Origin: Tulasnella sp. 424
Lineage: Eukaryota; Basidiomycota; Agaricomycetes; Cantharellales; Tulasnellaceae
Length of the DNA stretch: 64,000 nt
Assembly: GCA_019633425.1 (NCBI GenBank)
Contig: WSUB01000035.1
Location: forward strand, 233,155-297,154
Direction: 5' to 3'
This document shows positions 49,926 through 61,820 of this stretch, one piece after another. A model generated the notes under the pieces. It was not told the origin of the DNA, did no database searches, and was given only the letters and a program-made list of their open reading frames with translations. Numbering within the stretch: the stretch's first letter is position 1; every line of letters begins with the position of its first letter. The position numbers and the translations under genes were made by a program.

Positions 49926-50288
49926 TGAAACGGTTTGAAGAAAAGTTCATATTCACACTGAACACTACCCAACGAGAGAACGACAAAGGAAACGAGCTCC
50001 AAGAGAACACGATGCGAACGAAGCTACACTATAGAAACTAGCAGTCTCAAACAAAGAACGGCACCCGAGGAAAAGAACGACAAAACAAGCCCAAAAGAAT
50101 AAAAATTTTTGTAGAAGAGAATGGAAAGGATAGCAAATACCGGTAGGGAAAAAAAAAGGAAAGAGTAGAAACAAGTTCGAAGGGGGAAGCAAGATAAGAA
50201 TAGACAAGAAGGCTTGTATGTCGAATACAAAGACGACAAAGTTGGGATTTTTTACTTAAAGACTAATGGAAAAGGGGACCGATGGCCG

Positions 50289-53200
50289 TTAGACTGCGGG
50301 TGGCGTAGCGCTGCTCTCTTCAGGGGCTTTGGGGGTTGCGGATAAGAAGGGTGTCGACTTGGACGAGGTCATTCCGACAGAGGTCTTCTTGGGGTTCGAC
50401 CTCTTGGATGACGATTCGTCGTGACTCGAGTCCCGATCCTCTTCGCCGAGGCTGCGTAGCTTCAGGAGCTTTAAGCAAACGGTAAAGTCAGCTCATGTCT
50501 CTATGAGACTGCACGTCCGGGAAAAACTCACCATATCCTCAAGTGCAGCAGACAATGGACGTCTGGAGGCCGAGCTTGGGGTAGCGATCGTAGCAGCCTC
50601 GTACATCGAATGGCGCTTCATCTTGTTCGACGAACCTGGGGCGGTGATCCGGGGATGCAGAAGACCATCGTCCAATGAAGTCCGAGACGATGTGACAGAC
50701 ACTTGAGACGTTACGGAGATCACAGAGAGAGGACGAGAGGGAGCGGTGGATGACGAATTGTGGCTCCTGCGCGGTGTAGGGGTCACCTCGGTAACGTCAA
50801 TCCGAACAGTCTGATCGGTGACGTTGTCCTGCTCGCTGAGTGCCGTCTTCGGCTCAGTAGTCGTGAGCGGCTCTTCGACCGAATCCTCAACCGAAATAGC
50901 CGTAAGCTCGGAATCCGTGGGCTTCATGTGCGCCGCCTCTTTGGAGGACGAACCCGCCCTCGACATGGGTCGTGACCCGGCCGAAGCACCCATCCTTCCA
51001 GACGTGACGAGCCACCTGAGGCCTTTCCTCTCCCTCTCCCAAGCAAACTTCTCCGCTTCCAACTGCGAGATCCGATGATCCCTCTCCGCCAACTCCTTCT
51101 CCAACTCCTGCAACCTCTTCGCGAACTGCTCCCTCTCAGCCACAAGATCAACCTTTTCGCGCTCGATCTCGGATAACTTCGTCTCGTACGCAGCGCGTTG
51201 GTCGTCCCAAAGGGCTTGCTGTTGGCACAAGTGAGCAGAGAGGCCTTCGTACCGATTGCGCTGGGTATGCAAGGCGTAGGTCAAGGTTGTGATCTGGGCT
51301 TGAGGGGTTGTGGCGGGCTGGATTGCTGAGGCAGGGGATGTGGATGGGGCAAGAGGACTTGCGTGAGTCGGAGACACTGATCCGATGTTTGCTGGAACGG
51401 TAACGGGAGAAGGTGGGAGGGGCAAACGCGGTGGTCCGCTTGCTGACGAAACATAGGCAACGTTGATACGACCGACGCTGACGCTCGACGCGGCGCTGCG
51501 AGTGGATGTCACCGACACGGTCCTCGTCGAATCGGCCTTGTTCGCTCTCATCGACGTAAATTCCGCAGGGGAGCCAAGAACGGGAGTTTTCTCCTCTACC
51601 GTGGCGGGTACGGAAATCGGTGCGGGTACGGAAGGCGGGACGGACATCGGAGCGGGCTTCGAGCTCCTTCTCGCTTCCTTATCCGCCGTAGCCAGCTCCA
51701 AATACGCGTCGTTCATCTTGAGAACGTTCTCCAACTGCTCCTTCAAGTAGACGCTTGAATGCGAGGGGCTGTCCGGTAGCTTGGTCGTCCTTTCACCCTC
51801 GTCCTCGTCATCGTCCTCTTCGCTCTCATCCTTCTCCATCTCGGACCCGGACGACTCGGTAGCAGCGGGGAAGACGTACCCTCCAAAGGTATCCCTTCCG
51901 CCAGGAATTGCAGGAACTGGAGGAGCTGTCTTGGGGTCGAGAATGAACTGAATCGAAGAACGAGACATATCTGGAGCGGAACCTCGACGGGTGGGTGTCT
52001 TGATAGGTGCGGTATCGGACGGTGCGTCGCTCCCTCTTGCAGTAGCAGCAGGCGAAGTAGGAGCCTGATCAGTTGGTAAGATCGTCGGACGGACTTTGGC
52101 AGCTCGTCGAATCGAGGAACGGGGACTTTCAGAAGCTGTACGTGAAAATCCAGTCAAGTTAGAATCAACTCTTTCAAGTCTCAAGAGCAGAGTACGTACC
52201 TTTAACAGCCCTGATAGGGGTTCTCGACATGATGGTGCTTGGAGTAGGGGGCGGAGGTCCAGAAGGCGGGGGGTTCAACGGCGGGCTTCCCAACCCATCT
52301 CCAACAGCAGCATGGTGGTTATACACCATATTCCCACTACTGCTCCTCTGCCCACTCGGCACACCACCAGCCACACCGACGCTCATACTTCGGTCCCTTC
52401 GATACGGCCCACCAGGCGTTTCAACGAGCGACTTCGCAGACACGAACGACACGGTGTCGGACCCGGATCGGTCTCGTCCGACCAAGTTCGGGTGGACGGT
52501 GCTGAACGCCGAAAAGTTGGACGCGAGGAGGGGCGAGGCGGCTGTTACGACCATGCGAGGCGAGGCGGCGATGTCCCGCGAGACCCACTGCGGGTCGATT
52601 TCCTGGGAGGGTGAGGGGAGAGGCGGGAGGGCGGTAGTTGGAGGGGGGAGTTGCCTCGGAGCGGTCGGTGATGGCGTCTTCCTCGCCCTTTCGGGTGAGG
52701 TTGTCGTGACGGGAGGGGCGGGGTGCTGCTGTTGAGTGCTGCCAGTAGAACGGAAGTTCATCGAACCGGACCTCCTAATCGACGAAGGAGTCGTGCGCCC
52801 ACCAGCACCGGCGGTGTAACTGCCCAGGCTCTGGATGCTCCCAGCCCTCCCACTAAGCGTCGAATGACTCTCCGACCTCCGGTGCCCGGAAGACAACGAC
52901 CCTCGACTCCGTTGGGAAAGGAGCGTGGAAGACGTGCTACCCAACCGAGGGGTCTGAGTTCGGAAATCCTTCATCGTGATCTCGACTTGCTCTTCATCCT
53001 CCTCCGTCTCTTCCGCAACGCCTTCGACTCCCGTTCTGGCGGCGTTATTGTTCCTCGCAGCCCTCATCCGAGATATCGCAAGCAACGTAGGGTCCAAATC
53101 CGAGCCGTCCACCTCGGCAGGGGCGACGCTCAATTCCTCTCTCGTGCGTTTCAAGTTCTCACCCTCCTCCGCCGAGTCGAATTGGATATCATAATCCTCC

Positions 53201-53721
53201 GGCGCATCTCCTCCCTCTGCACTCCCACCATGCGCATCCTCGCTGCTTCCAATCGGACTGAGCGCCCTTCTGACGGTCGCGACCACCTCCCGATGGTGCG
53301 GGTGTGGCGCCCGAGGAACGACGAGCAGAGCATCGTGTACCTGGTGCTTGACAGGAGATGGAATGCGAGGCACAGGGGGGATGTAAGCATGTGGAGACTT
53401 TGTCGAGGTGGCTGTCGAGGGCGTAGGCGTGCTTTCTCCGGACGCCGTCTTGGGTCGAAGTGACCCCTGCTGCTGGTGCACGGCGGTTGAGGAGGCCGAG
53501 GGACTTGTCCCATGGAACGATACAGCGGTTCGAAGCGGTGGCGGTTGTGGCTTGTTCGCTAACCCGGGAGTAGTCGAGATGCGAGCTGTCGAAATGGTGG
53601 CCGCGTATGCCGATGCGGGACTCGTATACCCATGATGATTCTGAGTGGGGAAATTGCCGTTATCTGCACTTGATGATGAGGAGGGGTTCGGTGAAGGGAA
53701 TTGAGGAGGGGTGTTGATCAT
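50289..53721 (-). CDS. Ser/Pro-rich protein with central coiled coil, 1101 aa
   Basis: There are three exons, 53721-52200, 52135-50532 and 50468-50289, all in phase (1,102 codons with stop). The ATG at 53721 begins MINTPPQFPSPNPSSSSS. The N-terminal half is disordered, rich in Ser, Pro and Arg with short basic RRSGSM/RSRGSL-type motifs that could be phosphorylated. A predicted coiled coil of about 90 residues lies in exon 2 (from YALHTQRNRYEGLSAHL to WERERKGLRWLV). The C terminus is again disordered. Such layout is common in fungal cytoskeletal or polarity adaptors, but I cannot name the family. Confidence 0.82.
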
Positions 53722-54535
53722 GTAGATGGTATGTCTAAAACAGAATGAAGTATTCCCCGATGGTCAGCCGACAAAGTTCGAGGCTACGTATCAGGTCGAG
53801 CAAAAGCAGAAAGAAAGGAAAGTTTCGGCAACTTTCAGCGCGTGAAAAAGTCGCCGAACGGCATCCTCGGGGACCAACGAGGCAGCAGCGCAGCGACCAT
53901 GTTCCCCCGAAACCGCCGGAAAGAGTAGAAAATGCAATAAACACCCAAAGCGGCCATCGGCGGACGTCGCTCTCAGAGATAGCGAGAACCGAGGAAGCGA
54001 AGTGGATACTTTGTCTGATGATATGATATCATCATTCCTCTCCTCGGTTGCGAGAAAGAACCAAAGTAGGCGAGAAGGAGGCGATGAGGTGAGCGAAGTT
54101 GGCGACGCGATCAAAGTAACGAAGAGTGTGTTAATGATCGAACCAAGGGTCCAACCCATCAACCCCTCCCGTGCGATCACTAAACTGGTCGACCGTCCGT
54201 AGACGACTGCGAAACTCCAAAAAACGAGCCTCCACGTCGTCCACCCAGATGGACAAAAGGAACAGCGAATAGCTGTGACATGGCGAGAGAGCGGAGGGGC
54301 CGTGGATCGACTGTCTCTCGTGGCGAGCGTAAACTATCCCCGTCAGGGATCCATCACGGGCTCTATGTGACAGGGGTCGAGTAGTGGGACACTCATTCAC
54401 GAGAAAAAACCCGTAGCGACCCGTGGGTGGGTGAAGATCAGGAAAAAAGGCAAAGAACTCAAACGTGGAGAAGAAAAAAAAAGAGAGGCATGTGTGGAAT
54501 GGGGGGAGAGAGACGCAAAAAACGCACCCATTGGC
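53722..54535. other. Spacer and unresolved 3' part of the next gene
   Basis: It contains the promoter of the 1101-aa protein gene. It should also contain the 3' exons of the gene starting at 55522, which I could not place. A frame at 54440-54140 (minus) continues the upstream gene's frame but passes through a pyrimidine-rich stretch that looks intronic. Confidence 0.35.
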
Positions 54536-55522
54536 AAAGACTTTCGGCTGGACGTTTGTTGGCGGAGGGACGTTGTGCAGAGCCTTGTTGACCGCAGCGG
54601 TAACAGCAGCAGATCCCGACGAGCCAAAACTCTCTGCCGTAAACCTTCGTTTGTTCAAACTGGTGGTGGACGCGCTGCTCGGGAGAGCGCCATCCTTTTT
54701 GCCCAAACCAGTACTGCTGTTCCCGCCTCCGCTTGCTTTTCTGAGATACTTTCTCAACGTAAACCCCGACTTGGCACTCGGCTGTTGAGCCGGATTGCTG
54801 GAAGTGGAAAGAGGAGGATAGTCGGGCTGGGGGGTGGGCTGGGCTGGCGGAGACGGCGGAGCATCTGGACCCGTCGAGCGTAAAAAATCAGCCAAGTCGG
54901 AGGTGTGCGTGCCTCGCAACGACGCAGCAGAACCGGGCTGCTGAATGTCGAGCGACGATGACCAGCTGTCCCGGCTGGGGGACATTCGGTGGTGGTGGTG
55001 CTTGTGCAGAGTGTGGTGGTGGTGGTTGGTGCGAGAGGAAGTGGCGATCGAGATCATGTCTGATGGTCTTTTTGATGTTTGTTGGGAGGACGAGGCGGCA
55101 GCAGCAGAAGCAGAAGCAGCTGCAGAGGAGCTGTTTCGGCGTCGAGGAAGGATGCGGGTCGGGGCGCGTGGCTGAAGTGGTGCAGGGCCGTCGGGGGTAG
55201 AAGGCTCTTTTGAGTTATCCCCTTCTGAGTCCTCGTCTGAATAATCAAGCTGTCCGCGTTCGATTTCCCTTTGAGGCACGTCCCGCTTGGTGTTGGCCGC
55301 CGCTTCCTGTTCACCCCGATGATGGTCGAAGTGTTCGTCGTCGTGTGTGTCTGCGGTGTTGAATGTGTGGATGGTGTTGGGTGAGATAGGAGGGAGAGCA
55401 GAAGCAGAGGGTGGTGGTGGGTGAGGAGGAAGGGAAGGGGAAGAAGCAGAGGGGGTGATGAGGATTGGGGAAGGAGAGTTGAAGGGGTTTTTTATCTTTC
55501 TTTTCAAGGTGAGCGACTGCAT
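54140..55522 (-). CDS. Low-complexity hypothetical protein, 3' end unresolved
   Basis: The most likely start is the ATG at 55522 (MQSLTLKRKIKNPFNSPSPI); the frame upstream is open but has no good context. Exon 1 (55522-54538) encodes a disordered protein: Pro/Ser-rich start, acidic patch DYSDEDSEGDN, Ala/Ser run, a His-rich stretch (HHHHTLHKHHHH), then SGFTLRKYLRKASGGGNSST and KVFANG before a GTGCGT donor at 54537. The following sequence is pyrimidine-rich. Reading straight through gives an implausible Phe-rich segment and then a frame ending at about 54131, so an intron is expected. I do not recognise the family. Confidence 0.55.
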
Positions 55523-57109
55523 GATTTGATGAAGACCGGAAGTAAACAAGAAAAAGAATTGGAAAAGGAAAGTAGTAGCCGCCTGTATGGAGGTTGTGGC
55601 GGGTAAAAGGAGAGAGAGGAGGGGAGAGGTGTAAAGCTGGAGTGTAGTTCGGGGATGAGCTGTTTGGATGCGACTGTCTTGGAATTTGATCACAGACGTC
55701 AATGATCACCAGTCTTGTGGGGAGTGTGGCGATGACACAATCCTTTGACGTGGGTGCGTCGCACTTTGCCGTTTGATTTTGGGTTCCGTTTTTTGATGGG
55801 CTGGAGGTTCGTAAAAGCCCCTCTTCGATCCCTGATCCCGATCTGCCGGCGGATTCAGTGTCGGTTAACGATACAAACGAACTCGTTTGTGTTGCAAAAC
55901 GAGTCGCGGTTTTTATACTATGAGCAAGAGAATGAGAGGGAGTAAAAAAAGAGAGTGGTTGAATGAGAGGGAGGGAGGGGGAGTTGGTGGTGGTTGAAAT
56001 GAATTCAATACAGAGAGAAGCAAGGGAAGTCTCTTTTTTTCTTCAAGCCCTTCAGCTCGGAGACAATCCCGGATGGTCCGCCGTGCCTAACACCGCGCTT
56101 CCTTCGCTTACCAAACTCCGACTCCACGGTAAACAAACAATCCACGACCGACGATCGTCGCTCCCTCGATGCTTATTTCGCTCTCCGCTCTCGTCGCTCA
56201 ACTCCAACAGCGAACAGAAGAAATCATTGGAGTCAATTAGGCGTATGGAGACTTTGATTCCAATGATCATGGATGACGCAGAAATGCGCCCCGGCTTATC
56301 TCCAAAGTTTATTTGACAACTGGCTCCAACGACAAGCTCCTAGTCCCTTTGACTTTTCCAATCAGTGTACTCCTCCTACACTGACGCCAAACAATGGGCT
56401 CTAATTCGGTATCATTTATCTTTTTTTCAGTCTAGAGCAATCAAATGATTCATTAATTCTATTGGAGTCGTTGCCTCCGCTTTTTTCAACTAACAAACGC
56501 CAAGCGTCAATTCAAAACCTGTTCCGCCGAAGGAGACAAACAACCAAAACCAACCAATCGTCTTAGCGGACATGGCCGAGCCCATGATCTGCTTAGGAAC
56601 TTTCCCTTACAAGGTACGCCCCGCCGCCGCTCAGGACGTTGGCTTACGGCTAGGCGCCTCATCCATTTCCGATTTGCTCTCTGTCCTCCGCCGTCACGTG
56701 ATCCTTCCCCCCACGGCTCCGACGGCGACTTTCGGGCGGTTTTGACAAATTCCCGGCTTTCCAGCCACACACCCTCCCTCAGCCCACCACGCAGCTCAAA
56801 ACCTTTGGAAAAGAAGCGCCCGGTACCTTAATACTCAACATAAACCCACCATCAAACGAATACACTCTTGGGGGGACTATCTATTCAAGCCGCTAACTTT
56901 CCTGTTCGAGCCGTCGACTCAGTCCCGACGCTCTGAGTCTAATTGCCGGAGAGTGAAGGAAAAAACCACCGCATTCGTGAGTAACCCTTCAGATGGTTAA
57001 AGAAGTTGCACCAAGGGAAATAAAAGCTGATTAGTACAATGGGGGGCATAATGATCAGATAACACGAAACGTAAATCTATCCAAAAGGAGCGGTTACTCA
57101 AAGACAAGT
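55523..57109. other. Divergent intergenic region upstream of URM1
   Basis: 1.6 kb between the hypothetical gene (minus) and URM1 (plus). Frames within it lack features. It includes the two promoters; I see nothing else. Confidence 0.35.
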
Positions 57110-58291
57110 ATGACTACGTCTGACACCACGTCCAAGACACTACTAAACCTCAAACTTGAATTCGGGTACGTTCGGCTCCCCCCCACCACCTCATGATCTG
57201 TTCGTCGTCGTCGATGTCTCTCGCATGATCGTATCTCCATCCGACCGGCGGCGACTCCACTTGGCGTACTCTTCGTAAACGTTTTACGGGAGGGCTTCTT
57301 CGAGGGTGGACCCTTCGCAGTGGCTTGATACTCTTTGGGTGGCAAGAAGATACACGCCCCGATCGCTTTTGGTTCTCCCTTATACTTCCATTTGTGGAAG
57401 TTATTGAGGTGGCGAAGAAAAGAGCGCTCGTCCTGTGCTGCGTGCATCGTGCATCGGACACAAGGCATTGGATTCATCGGTCCTCCGGTCGGTTTCCAAT
57501 TCGCTGGGAGATGTCCAAGGGACCCTCGTTTTTGGATTTCATTGTTGGGCTATTAGGGATTTTGCAGTGCAGAATCCTTAAGAGTCTAATGAACCAGGAG
57601 CGGCATAATTGCATCTGTCGGTGGACGTCGGAGGAACGGTCACTTGCTTTTGTTTCCTCCACTCCACTCTCCCCCTCCATCAAATCTCGCTAACCCCCTT
57701 CTTCGTATGATGGGCTAACTGATCTAAACTGACCCACCCACCCTTGTCTTTGTCTTTTTTCGCTTCCGCAAACTCATCTTCTTTTCGCTCTCAATTAGAG
57801 GCGGGATGGAACTCTTGTTTTCAAATAAACGGTCTCATCGCGTATCCATCCCTGCTGTCGTCGCACCAGCAACACCGCCGCCGCCGCTAGCACCACCACC
57901 AGCAAGCGCCTCGGGACAAGAGACGACGACCAACACCACGTCACGGCCTAGCGACGTCAACTACCTCATTCATTGGATGAAGGATAACCTCCTGACGGAA
58001 CGTGTCGAGCTGTTTATGGAAGGAGATACGGTGTACGTTTTCCCTTCTTCCCCGAGTCGCTTTTCCACGCCTCCCTCCCTCGACTTCGCATAACTCTCTC
58101 AGAGGCAAAGGTGGCCGTACATTAGACTAACTTTCTTTTTTGCTCTCCCCCCCGCGTTTTCCCTTGTCGACAGACGTCCGGGAATCCTCGTCATGATAAA
58201 CGACGTCGATTGGGAATTGGAAGGTGAAGGAGAGTACGTGTTGAAAGATGGAGATGAGGTGGTGTTTATTTCGACTTTACATGGGGGCTGA
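57110..58291 (+). CDS. URM1: Ubiquitin-related modifier 1
   Basis: Urm1 is a ubiquitin-fold sulfur carrier. Thiocarboxylated at its C terminus, it donates sulfur for 2-thiolation of wobble uridine in cytosolic tRNAs and can be conjugated to proteins under oxidative stress. Three exons in phase give 135 residues: 57110-57165, 57799-58032 and 58174-58291. Exon 1 encodes [19 protein letters not shown], the first beta strand. Exon 2 continues [18 protein letters not shown], a Pro/Ala-rich loop that is longer than usual, then [20 protein letters not shown]. Exon 3 gives [20 protein letters not shown] and ends FISTLHGG, the diagnostic Gly-Gly terminus. I placed exon 1 by its match to the family's N-terminal strand and exact phase. 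The first intron is 633 nt, long here. Confidence 0.93.
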
Positions 58292-59737
58292 ATAGGGGGT
58301 CTGAAATATAGTATTCGAGCGGGTATCTTGGTTGCGAATGGATGATGGGAGCGAGCATTAACTGGAGGCCTTCTATTTCGCGCCGAAGAAGAGTGATTGA
58401 GAGTGGACCCTCGCCATTTGCGAGCGAGATAGAGGGGCCCGAGGTCTCTGCACAATGATGTTTGGTCATGCATTAGCGCTGTCTCTTCTAGCTGTTCTTG
58501 AACGACGTCTCAGCCGCTGGAGCCAAGCTTCATCGTCAACAGTCCAAGCTCCCAAGGTCCTTCACGCCAAGACAGTCTCCTCTCACAATTGCCCTCTTAG
58601 TCGCTGTATCATCGTTTTGAGCTTTAAATAAGAGCTAGCAACGAGTCCTATATTGCGGTTGGGTTGCTCGCCAACTCCGATCGACCCACCTCATCACGCA
58701 GTGCACTGTCTACCTCCCACGGTTGGTGTGATTTTACAGAGCCGATAGCCCAACAGACATGATTATACCCCCCAAATCATTCCGATCAGCATCCAATATT
58801 TAACTAGACTAGGATACGTGTATGTCACGGTGAGCTAGCATCCGTGGTGCTCCTCGCTGATGACGCAGACCTCACTAACCTACTCTTAGAGCATTTTAGG
58901 CAAATCTCTTCTGGTCCTGACCACAATTACTGTAATCCGTAAAGCCTAGATGAAATTCTTGCCCGTAGATTATTTTTGTGCGGGAGGTGATGGATAGGGT
59001 CGTGGTTAGCAATATTGATGGAATAATCACCAAGTGCGTCTCTCTTAGGATCGTTCTACACTTTTTTTTCACTTGCCGCTAACCGTTTGACTTGTGGGTC
59101 TGACTCATTGGGTCACACGCTCGACCTCATAGGGCGAGACTGGACTCATCTGGGTGTTGCCAAACTGTACACCGAGGAACGGGTACAAGATGATGTACTT
59201 GACGTCCAGGACGATGGGCAAGCCGATTCGACGAGGGACTAGTTGAAGGGCATCAGGTAGAATAATTATCAGCTACCCGAGGGCCCGGTGATTATGAGTC
59301 CCGATTGGTTGATGGTGTCCTTGCATCGGTGAGTCCTCTTGATGACGCATAGAAGCGCGCGTTGTTGACGAGGACGTTATGACGTCTCACAGAGAGGTTA
59401 TCGTGCTGAAGCCGTAAGTGTTCAAGATTGCTCGGTTGCACGATATCCAATGTGTCTTACAACAAAAGGAACCTTACTATGCCAGATTTGGCAATCGAAT
59501 CACGCGTTCGGTCAACGTCCCGAACGCGAGGATTTCTACAATCGATTCGAGTGGAGAGGTCGAGGTGGAGCTTTTGGAGCTGGCTGGGTATAAATCTTCG
59601 TCAGTACTAGATTGGGGAGACAATGCTCGAAGTGTACATCAGGCTGAGACACCCCCTTTTTCCCCCGCTCTTCGCTTCAAGATACACCCACATGACGGAC
59701 CTGGTGAATTAGATGTTCCCTCCCGCACTCAAGAAGT
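58292..59737. other. Intergenic downstream of URM1
   Basis: No gene is supported. A short frame near 59110-59240 (DLIGRDWTHLGVAKLYTEER) and one at 59418-59792 look weakly protein-like but have no start, splice or family support. Confidence 0.3.
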
Positions 59738-60439
59738 GTGCTACAGAGTTCACTCATTGACGAGATCCGTTGCCCGACGTCGACTTACCTGATTTGGATC
59801 CTCCCTCGCTTGCTCTTTAGCGCTGTTTCAGACACGTCCGTTACGAGTCGTCTTAGTCGATTGCGCAACTTCAGTTTTCGATCTTCAAGCTCGACTCACA
59901 CGGTGGCTGCAGGTACAGCTGCCAAGGCCGTTGCGTGCAATGGGAAAAAGGCAGTCTCTCCAAGTCCGTTGGTCCGGTCGGTCGTGTGTGACGATCGTGA
60001 TCGGAGTACGACACTGGCGGATTCCGGGTCGGAAAGCGAGGAACACCACCGACACACGAGAAGGAAACTGAGCTTTGATATTACGCCGAGTTCATTATTA
60101 TTATCTGGTACGGAGTACGGAGGTAGTGAAGGGGAGGAAGACGAGGAGGAGGATGAAGAGCTGAGGGACGGATCGTCAGGGGTTGTATTCACTTCGCGCG
60201 CGCGTCTCACCTCTCCTCTCGACCATCTCACCTTCTCATCACCCCCACTACGAATGGTTTTACAATCCACCCAAACTTGCGTAGATAGCTCAGAGATGTC
60301 CCTCTCAGTAAGTACAAAATGGCGCAAAAATGGGGCAGGCAAATATATATATAAATTCGAATATAAATGTCCGGTGTTGCCGATTAACCCCGCGTGCCGA
60401 ACACGGAGCGGCACGTTGGAGTTCCTGATAAATGGGTAG
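59738..60439 (+). CDS. Uncharacterised acidic/Ser-rich ORF, boundaries uncertain
   Basis: A 233-codon frame has a coding-like centre: Ser/Arg-rich LSRLRNFSFRSSSS, then DSGSESEEHHRHTRRKLSFD and an acidic run GSEGEEDEEEDEEL. The beginning (before about 59830, where an acceptor GCTCTTTAG occurs) and the end (after about 60310) look non-coding, so the true exon may be 59822-60300 of a larger or decayed gene. No family is recognised. Confidence 0.3.
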   Translation: MLQSSLIDEIRCPTSTYLIWILPRLLFSAVSDTSVTSRLSRLRNFSFRSSSSTHTVAAGTAAKAVACNGKKAVSPSPLVRSVVCDDRDRSTTLADSGSESEEHHRHTRRKLSFDITPSSLLLSGTEYGGSEGEEDEEEDEELRDGSSGVVFTSRARLTSPLDHLTFSSPPLRMVLQSTQTCVDSSEMSLSVSTKWRKNGAGKYIYKFEYKCPVLPINPACRTRSGTLEFLING

Positions 60440-61145
60440 ATAGCAAAATCAATATCTTGTAGACTTGGTTGTGGTCAATTGAGCACACACTAATCTAGTT
60501 ATTCCCAAAGCCTCCACGGTAACAGGCTTGGGTCTTCAGAGCAGTATCTCCGTTACACAATATCCGATGTTTTACCGCTTATCCTTTGTCTTTGGACTTG
60601 CGCTTTGTTTTTTTTGTTTCAACTATATCCGTTGTTTATCCGATTGGCTCTCGTGCGATCGCGTGATGTACCCTATGTCCCATGACGTTATTTGTTGGCC
60701 GTCCACCAGTCGATTTCTACTTTTGACGTTTGCGTCATCGATTCTCGCCTCGTAATTCCAATCCTGCCTACCGCTCTCCTCCGCCCGTAGTTTTCCTGCA
60801 CGTTTTGATCCTCCACCGCTATAGAAAACACAATTTCTATCTACGACGCTGTACTCATCGTGTGTCTCCTGATCCTGCTCTCTACTTTTGATCCGAGGTC
60901 CAACAAAAGCTCCATCCAGGCTCATCTCGCCCCGTTCACGACGATCATTGCAAACGTCAGTCACAAGAATAAAATCGATGAGAGGTGAGATAGGGAAGGT
61001 TATTGGTTCCGGGCCCGAGCGTGCAACAGGTGTTGTCCAGACGACGACGGAGGCAAGTGAGGATTGGATTTTGGATCCTTGTCGGGTTCCGTGTTATTGT
61101 TTCGTTGAGCTTTAGGACGAGGCTGGTACTGGCCTGAATGTTCAA

Positions 61146-61163
61146 TTGGGGGGGGGGGGGGAT
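61146..61163. repeat. Poly-G run of 14
   Basis: Fourteen consecutive G. Such a homopolymer is prone to slippage and to base-calling error, so any frame across it is unreliable. Confidence 0.8.
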
Positions 61164-61209
61164 GTGAACAATACGCACGTTGACTGAAAAATGTACTGGA
61201 AGAAAGACG

Positions 61210-61700
61210 TACCGTAGAAGATCTGCACTACGGCACCGATCCAGACAACCTCGCAGACGGCTCTTCCACTAGATTGACCCATGTGTACGTCGTCGAGGAT
61301 ATACCAGTCGAGTAAACGATCGTCACGTTGGATACCCGCGCCGACCAGAACCACGAGCGTAGCGGCGACGATTCGAGGACCGATTGTAAAGATAGTAGAC
61401 GAGTAGTGAAGATTGCGTAGGAGGCGGGAAGGAGGGAAAGTTGCGGTCGAGGTGGGCCTGACACCGTACTGGGTTGCTTTGGAGGCGAGGAACTCTTCAG
61501 CGAAGTTACCTCGATTTTGGTCTGGACGCGAGACGGCGGCGGCGACGTTGAAGAGCGCGAAGAGGAGAACGAAGGTGACTAGGATGAGCATGAGAGTGGT
61601 GAGGAGAAGGGAGAGTTGGGTGATTGAGAGAATACGAATAGGCGTTGTAGTAGAGACGTTACGGCTGGAGAGTGCGAAAGAGAAGTAGACGGAGAGTGGT
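61210..61700 (-). CDS. Membrane protein fragment
   Basis: A minus-strand frame encodes three hydrophobic segments: ILSITQLSLLLTTLMLILVT followed by FVLLFALFNVAAAV, then IVAATLVVLVGAGI, and AVCEVVWIGAVVQIFYG before a possible GTACGT donor. Between them is a polar loop with DQNRGNFAEEFLASKATQYG. The first ATG in frame is at 61591, but the hydrophobic frame is open upstream to about 61700, so an upstream exon is likely. Downstream (after about 61210) a 14-G run and non-coding sequence follow. It could be the middle exon of a multi-pass protein or a remnant. Confidence 0.4.
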
Positions 61701-61820
61701 CAACGCTGAACGCATAGCAGAACAACGTCGTCGATTCTCGCCTCGTAATTCAAATCCCGCCTACTGCTCTCCTTAGCCCATAGTCTTCCTGCACCTTTCG
61801 GCCCTCCACCGCTTCTCCAT

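Larger units (their letters stand above)
60735..61820. repeat. Pair of direct repeats of about 90 bp, about 990 bp apart
   Basis: The repeat at 60735-60830 (CGATTCTCGCCTCGTAATTC, then CTGCCTACCGCTCTCC, TTTTCCTGCAC and CCTCCACCGCT) recurs at 61730-61820 with about 80 percent identity by eye. The coding-like fragment on the minus strand lies between them. I see no LTR-retrotransposon signatures (primer-binding site, gag-pol). A local tandem duplication with divergence is the simplest reading. Confidence 0.55.

Noticed and set aside
55522..55702. N-terminal extension of the minus-strand hypothetical protein up to 55702
   Set aside because: The extension is Ser/Thr/Phe-rich leader-like sequence; the ATG at 55522 begins a more plausible basic N terminus.
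57094..57477. A 127-codon minus-strand frame starting [20 protein letters not shown]
   Set aside because: It lies antisense across URM1 exon 1 and intron 1, with no splice partner or family match. A real antisense gene cannot be excluded but is not supported.
60735..61820. LTR retrotransposon bounded by the direct repeats
   Set aside because: Repeats are short and only about 80 percent alike; no primer-binding site, polypurine tract, gag or pol is present and termini are not TG...CA.
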